Shown: in pieces, positions 50,811-50,946 of the stretch
Layout of the letters: every line of letters starts with the position of its first letter
Position numbering within the stretch: position 1 is the stretch's first letter
The notes under the pieces: generated by a model
Told to the model about the DNA's origin: nothing
Seen by the model: the letters and a program-made list of their open reading frames with translations, nothing else
Database searches by the model: none
DNA from: Candidatus Binatia bacterium
GTDB taxonomy: Bacteria; Vulcanimicrobiota; Vulcanimicrobiia; Vulcanimicrobiales; Vulcanimicrobiaceae
Length of the DNA stretch: 50,946 nucleotides
Assembly: GCA_035541935.1 (NCBI GenBank)
Contig: DATKMJ010000015.1
Coordinates: 1-50,946 of the forward strand
Direction: 5' to 3'
Position numbers and translations under genes: made by a program

Positions 50811-50946
50811 CGACTGCGCTCACCCTTCGACTGCGCTCACGGTGACAACGGGCGCCCTTCGACTGCGCCCAGGGTGACAACGGGCGCCCTTCGACTGCGC
50901 TCAGCCCTTCGACTCCGCTCAGGGTGACAACGGGCGCCCTTCGACT
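50811..50946. repeat. Tandem array of a 26-33 nt TTCGACTGCGCTCAGG repeat
   Basis: At least five full or partial copies of a unit with core CCTTCGACTGCGCTCAGG followed by GTGACAACGGGCG start near 50811, 50824, 50854, 50887, 50905 and 50937, some with CTCC in place of CTGC. The array runs off the right edge. Units follow one another with no variable spacers, so this is not a CRISPR. The copy at 50904-50929 is identical over 26 nt to the repeat inside metH. Confidence 0.85.

Noticed and set aside
50811-50946. CRISPR array
   Set aside because: Units are directly adjacent or share near-identical linkers; there are no unique spacers, and no cas genes are present.

Overview
This is a GC-rich (roughly two-thirds G+C by eye), very compact chromosomal segment. 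It comes from a diderm bacterium that respires, shown by a full 14-subunit complex I, a TonB-type outer-membrane receptor and many lipoproteins. ATGA/GTGA stop-start overlaps and near-zero intergenic distances are the rule. The combination of propeller lipoproteins, Pro/Thr-rich lipoproteins, a BoxB-like epoxidase with PaaX, and scattered TTCGACTCCGCTCAGG-type repeats fits Candidatus Eremiobacterota (WPS-2) or a similarly under-sampled phylum. That placement is inference. There is no rRNA, tRNA, CRISPR, transposase or phage structural gene, and no gap over 300 bp lacks a gene.

Layout. 1-3.7 kb: end of a DUF1345 membrane protein, a small lipoprotein, a PLP decarboxylase, and a divergent aldo-keto reductase-RidA pair. 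3.7-9.6 kb (minus strand): a distinctly lower-GC block with two paralogous Cys-rich beta-helix proteins, a beta-propeller lipoprotein, a small acidic helical protein whose frame appears broken, and an exported TPR protein. 9.7-23.6 kb (minus): nuoA to nuoN, complete and in canonical order, with a perfect 22-bp palindrome against the nuoA start codon and a long inverted-repeat element between nuoD and nuoE. 23.7-29.2 kb: a lipoprotein, a CPA1 Na+/H+ antiporter, a CobU-like protein, a pore-loop ion channel, a trypsin-like lipoprotein and HflX. 29.2-34.0 kb: a vitamin B12 uptake locus with cobalamin riboswitch, btuB, btuC and btuD on plus and btuF divergent. 34.0-38.3 kb: a small secreted protein, a CHASE3-PP2C phosphatase, phosphomannomutase/phosphoglucomutase and nagA. 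38.3-44.7 kb (minus): a sulfur/amino-acid operon cysK-asparaginase-metH-tauE. 44.8-47.5 kb: a serine hydrolase and a quinone-reductase-like MDR protein. 47.5-50.4 kb: a BoxB-like diiron epoxygenase with an enoyl-CoA hydratase, divergent from paaX. 50.4-50.9 kb: a small lipoprotein followed by a tandem repeat array.

How the parts connect. B12 is a shared thread: riboswitch-controlled BtuBCD and BtuF import it, CobU may remodel salvaged cobinamide, and MetH uses it. CysK and MetH cover sulfur assimilation and methionine, and TauE probably moves a sulfur compound or other anion. BoxB-like, hydratase and PaaX form a minimal aromatic acyl-CoA epoxidation module without its reductase. The most unusual items are the low-GC beta-helix operon with its apparent +1 frameshift, the in-frame insertion of a dispersed repeat into the MetH linker (a 26-nt core identical to the array at the window's end), and the short BoxB module with a symmetric divergent promoter.
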